Position numbers and translations under genes: made by a program. Below, one piece after another: positions 41,149-44,126 of a DNA stretch of 44,126 bases. The notes beneath the pieces were generated by a model. The model searched no databases. It was not told the DNA's origin and saw only the letters and a program-made list of their open reading frames with translations. Position 1 is the stretch's first letter. Each line of letters begins with the position of its first letter. Origin of the DNA: an uncultured Lachnospiraceae bacterium (GTDB taxonomy: Bacteria; Bacillota; Clostridia; Lachnospirales; Lachnospiraceae); NCBI GenBank assembly GCA_910586615.1, contig CAJUJP010000031.1:1-44126 (forward strand), written 5' to 3'.

Positions 41149-43776
41149 ATGGCGAAATGGGTGTACTTATTTGAGGAAGGCAATGCTGACATGCGTAATC
41201 TTCTCGGCGGCAAGGGTGCGAACCTTGCGGAGATGACGAATCTGGGTCTGCCGATTCCACAGGGGTTTACGGTCACGACAGAAGCCTGTACAGACTATTA
41301 TAACAGCGGCAGACAGATCACCGATGAGATCAAAGAGCAGATCTTTACGGCACTTGCAGGTCTGGAAGAGAAACAGGGAAAGAAATTCGGAGATACCGAG
41401 AATCCGCTTCTCGTATCGGTACGTTCCGGCGCAAGGGCTTCCATGCCGGGCATGATGGACACAATTCTTAATCTCGGACTGAATGATGTTGCAGTGGAAG
41501 GCTTTGCGAAGAAGACAGGCAATCCGAGATTCGCGTATGATTCCTATAGAAGATTTATTCAGATGTTTTCCGATGTGGTTATGGAGATTCCGAAGTCTTA
41601 TTTTGAGCGGATTCTGGACGAGATCAAAGAGGCGAAAGGCGTTAAGTTTGACACTGATCTGACTGCAGAGGATCTGAAAGAGATTATCGTTAAATTTAAG
41701 AATATCTATAAAGATAACAAAGGCGAGGAATTCCCGCAGGAGCCTAAGGTACAGCTGATGGAGGCCGTGAAAGCGGTATTCCGCTCCTGGGATAATGAGA
41801 GAGCCATCGTATACAGAAGAATGAATGATATTCCCGGCGACTGGGGTACGGCGGTCAACGTGCAGGCCATGGTATTCGGTAATATGGGCGATACCTCAGG
41901 CACCGGCGTTGCCTTTACCAGAAATCCTTCCACCGGTGCAAAGGGCATCTATGGTGAATACCTGATCAATGCACAGGGCGAAGACGTGGTGGCAGGTATC
42001 CGTACACCGCAGCCGATCACCAAACTGGAAGAAGATCTTCCTGAGTGTTTCAAACAGTTCATGGAGATCGCTAATAAATTAGAGAACCATTACCGTGATA
42101 TGCAGGATATGGAGTTTACCATCGAGGACGGAAAGCTGTTCTTCTTGCAGACCCGTAACGGTAAAAGAACCGCACCGGCGGCAATTCAGATTGCATGTGA
42201 TCTGGTGGACGAAGGTATGATCACGCCTGAGGAGGCAGTGCTTCGTATTGAGGCCAAATCTCTCGACCAGCTGTTGCATCCGACCTTTGATCCCGCAGCT
42301 TTGAAGGCAGGACAGGTGATTGGACAGGCACTTCCCGCATCTCCCGGTGCAGCGGCAGGTAAAGTATACTTTACCGCGCAGGAGGCAAAAGAAGCTCATG
42401 AAAAAGGAGAGAGAGTTATTCTGGTTCGTCTTGAGACCTCTCCCGAAGATATCGAAGGAATGCATGCGGCAGAAGGTATTCTGACAGTGCGCGGCGGTAT
42501 GACATCCCATGCAGCAGTTGTAGCACGTGGTATGGGTACGGCTTGTGTATCCGGATGCGGCGAGATTGCGATCAATGAGCATGATAAAGTATTTGAACTG
42601 GGCGGAGAAGAATTCCATGAAGGAGATTATATTTCTCTGGACGGCTCCACCGGTAAGATTTATAAAGGCGATATTAAGACTGTAGAAGCATCCGTCAGCG
42701 GTAACTTTGGCCGCATCATGGAGTGGGCGGACAAGTACCGTAAACTTCAGGTGCGTACCAATGCAGATACACCTGCAGATGCAGCGAATGCAGTAAAATA
42801 CGGCGCAGAAGGTATCGGCCTTTGCCGTACCGAGCATATGTTCTTTGAGCCTGACAGGATTCCGAAGATCCGTCAGATGATCCTGGCAAGAACAGTAGAG
42901 CAGAGAGAGAAAGCGCTGAATGCTCTGATTCCTTTCCAGAAGGGAGATTTCAAAGCGCTATATGAAGTAATGGAGGGAAGACCGGTTACCATCCGTTTCC
43001 TGGATCCGCCGCTTCATGAGTTTGTACCGACAGACCAGAATGATATTGATGATCTGGCCGTGGAGATGATGATGACTGCTGAAGAAGTACAGGAAATCTG
43101 TGATTCCCTGCATGAGTTCAACCCGATGATGGGCCACCGCGGATGCCGTCTGGCAGTTACCTATCCTGAGATTGCAAAGATGCAGACGAGAGCCGTTATG
43201 GAAGCAGCCATCGAAGTGAAGAATGAAAAAGGCTTTGATATCGTGCCTGAAATCATGATTCCGCTCGTAGGCGAGAAGAAAGAGCTTAAGTTCGTCAAGG
43301 ATGTTGTGGTAGAAACGGCAGAACAGGTGAAGAAAGAAAAGAATTCCGATATCAAGTACCATGTGGGAACGATGATCGAGATTCCGAGAGCGGCGCTTCT
43401 GGCAAACGAGATTGCCGAGGAAGCAGAGTTCTTCTCTTTCGGCACAAACGATTTAACACAGATGACCTTCGGGTTCTCCCGTGATGATGCGGGCAAGTTC
43501 CTGAGTGATTACTATAAGAACAAGATCTATGAGTCAGATCCCTTCGCAAGACTGGATCAGAGCGGCGTAGGCCAGCTGGTACAGATGGCGGCAGAGAAAG
43601 GCCGTGCGACCAGGCCGGACATCAAGCTCGGTATCTGCGGCGAACACGGCGGCGATCCTTCGTCTGTGGAGTTTTGCCATAAGGTTGGACTGACGTATGT
43701 GTCCTGTTCACCGTTCAGAGTGCCGATCGCGAGATTGGCGGCAGCGCAGGCGGCTATTAACGAAAAGAGGAATTAG
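41149..43776 (+). CDS. ppdK: Pyruvate, phosphate dikinase
   Basis: 875 residues, the usual length. It interconverts pyruvate, ATP and phosphate with PEP, AMP and PPi, and in clostridia it can replace or assist pyruvate kinase. The N-terminal ATP-grasp has LLGGKGANLAEMTNLGLPIPQGFTVT and SVRSGARASMPGMMDTILNLGLND. The swivelling domain has H454 in GGMTSHAAVVARGMGTACVSG, and the C-terminal TIM barrel has C830 in LGICGEHGGDP, close to the known H455/C831 of the C. symbiosum enzyme. GAGAGGGCAAAAACT precedes ATG. It has its own promoter and two terminators. Confidence 0.98.
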   Translation: MAKWVYLFEEGNADMRNLLGGKGANLAEMTNLGLPIPQGFTVTTEACTDYYNSGRQITDEIKEQIFTALAGLEEKQGKKFGDTENPLLVSVRSGARASMPGMMDTILNLGLNDVAVEGFAKKTGNPRFAYDSYRRFIQMFSDVVMEIPKSYFERILDEIKEAKGVKFDTDLTAEDLKEIIVKFKNIYKDNKGEEFPQEPKVQLMEAVKAVFRSWDNERAIVYRRMNDIPGDWGTAVNVQAMVFGNMGDTSGTGVAFTRNPSTGAKGIYGEYLINAQGEDVVAGIRTPQPITKLEEDLPECFKQFMEIANKLENHYRDMQDMEFTIEDGKLFFLQTRNGKRTAPAAIQIACDLVDEGMITPEEAVLRIEAKSLDQLLHPTFDPAALKAGQVIGQALPASPGAAAGKVYFTAQEAKEAHEKGERVILVRLETSPEDIEGMHAAEGILTVRGGMTSHAAVVARGMGTACVSGCGEIAINEHDKVFELGGEEFHEGDYISLDGSTGKIYKGDIKTVEASVSGNFGRIMEWADKYRKLQVRTNADTPADAANAVKYGAEGIGLCRTEHMFFEPDRIPKIRQMILARTVEQREKALNALIPFQKGDFKALYEVMEGRPVTIRFLDPPLHEFVPTDQNDIDDLAVEMMMTAEEVQEICDSLHEFNPMMGHRGCRLAVTYPEIAKMQTRAVMEAAIEVKNEKGFDIVPEIMIPLVGEKKELKFVKDVVVETAEQVKKEKNSDIKYHVGTMIEIPRAALLANEIAEEAEFFSFGTNDLTQMTFGFSRDDAGKFLSDYYKNKIYESDPFARLDQSGVGQLVQMAAEKGRATRPDIKLGICGEHGGDPSSVEFCHKVGLTYVSCSPFRVPIARLAAAQAAINEKRN

Positions 43777-43835
43777 ACAACCATATATTTACTTCTGTAC
43801 CTTAACGGTGTCGAGAGAGAATGTAAGGGCATTTA

Positions 43836-43904
43836 TGGCTGAACGTCCAGAGTACACAAAGGCTAACAGATTTAAGGATATTGTGGTAAAAGTCTATATA
43901 TAAG
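43836..43904 (+). pseudogene. Possible remnant C-terminus of a lost gene
   Basis: Just after ppdK, an open run in another frame reads MAERPEYTKANRFKDIVVKVYI before a stop, and the frame upstream continues into ppdK. The sequence looks like the end of some protein but I do not recognise it, and no ribosome site precedes the ATG. It may be noise. Confidence 0.15.
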
Positions 43905-43909
43905 TTCTG

Positions 43910-43939
43910 CAAGGGAAAGCATATTGCTTTCCCTTGTTT
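43910..43939 (+). terminator. ppdK terminator
   Basis: CAAGGGAAAGCA (43910-43921), loop TAT, TGCTTTCCCTTG (43925-43936), then TTT. Twelve perfect pairs. Confidence 0.85.
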
Positions 43940-43946
43940 GATGTTT

Positions 43947-43984
43947 GGGAATAGACCCTATTTTGGGTTTGTTCCCTATTTTTA
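43947..43984 (+). terminator. Second tandem terminator after ppdK
   Basis: GGGAATAGACCC (43947-43958) pairs with GGGTTTGTTCCC (43965-43976), two mismatches, then TATTTTTATT. Confidence 0.65.
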
Positions 43985-44013
43985 TTCAATATCTTTAATG
44001 AAGGGAGGGAAGC

Positions 44014-44126
44014 ATACCACAAGAAAAAGCAGAAAGCGGAACGAACCGCATAAGGACTGAAAAGCAAGGGCGCATTGTGGAAATGTGCATAACAGGCTAT
44101 GGAATCATGGATAACTCTATTCACAG
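44014..44126 (+). CDS. Partial open frame at the right edge, non-standard start
   Basis: At least 37 codons open to the window end, reading PQEKAESGTNRIRTEKQG after the first codon. A strong ribosome site GGGAGGGA (44003-44010) sits four bases before ATA at 44014, but no ATG, GTG or TTG stands there; the frame has a stop four codons upstream of that ATA. Either ATA is used as a start, or a former ATG has mutated, or the real start is GTG/ATG around residue 22-24. I do not recognise the protein, and its main part lies outside the window. Confidence 0.4.
   Translation, partial: MPQEKAESGTNRIRTEKQGRIVEMCITGYGIMDNSIH

Overview
The window looks like a chromosomal segment of a Gram-positive anaerobe of the Lachnospiraceae/Clostridia. 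The support is moderate GC, AGGAGG-type ribosome binding sites, sigma-A-like promoters with 16-18 base spacers, the gene order rimP-nusA-ylxR-ylxQ-infB-rbfA-nrnA-truB-ribF, a pyrBI pair with a regulatory chain, pyruvate phosphate dikinase, and many proteins of clostridial type. I cannot name a genus. Almost everything is housekeeping; the accessory-looking part is at the left end.

Positions 1-1260: the 3' part of a tRNA-Glu gene, its terminator, then an AT-rich unit of about 520 bases present twice in tandem. Each unit encodes a 30-residue single-span peptide of the holin-like toxin (Hol-Tox) type, a structured leader, and a convergent antisense RNA with its own promoter, which is a type I toxin-antitoxin arrangement. 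The second unit ends inside the promoter of rimP. Positions 1380-10967 hold the ribosome maturation, transcription and initiation cluster rimP, nusA, ylxR (rnpM), ylxQ, infB, rbfA, nrnA, truB and ribF. Positions 11124-18480 hold a Na/Pi transporter fused to a PhoU-like domain, a secreted NlpC/P60 hydrolase, rpsO, pnp, and a response regulator with an HD-GYP output domain.

Positions 18540-20733 (minus strand): pyrI, pyrB with a structured leader, and a nitroreductase. Positions 21008-21915 hold a PH-like protein and a small membrane protein, convergent. Positions 22169-26687 are a folate operon: folC, folE, folP, and a FolB-FolK protein carrying a 27-base minisatellite linker and a C-terminal GNAT-like domain, an unusual fusion. 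Positions 26709-27746 (minus strand) encode a membrane-anchored DUF5050-like propeller protein divergent from pheA. Positions 28021-36238 hold pheA, a DUF815-type AAA ATPase, ppx, ppk, maf, a HAD phosphatase and a small acidic protein. Positions 36296-39698 (minus strand) hold ABC-F, a PHP phosphoesterase and a HAD phosphatase. Positions 40096-43776 hold a GDPD-type phosphodiesterase and ppdK. The right edge has two tandem terminators and the start of an open frame that lacks a standard start codon.

How they work together: the left half builds and runs the translation apparatus (30S maturation, initiation, RNA decay). The middle makes pyrimidines, folate and phenylalanine. The right half handles polyphosphate, nucleotide house-cleaning and PEP/pyruvate. 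Several intergenic regions carry imperfect palindromes, some sharing a G(G/A)GATTAG tail, that look like a dispersed small repeat family. The most notable items are the tandem toxin-antitoxin duplication fused to the rimP promoter, the FolB-FolK-GNAT fusion, and the structured pyrB leader with a possible leader peptide.
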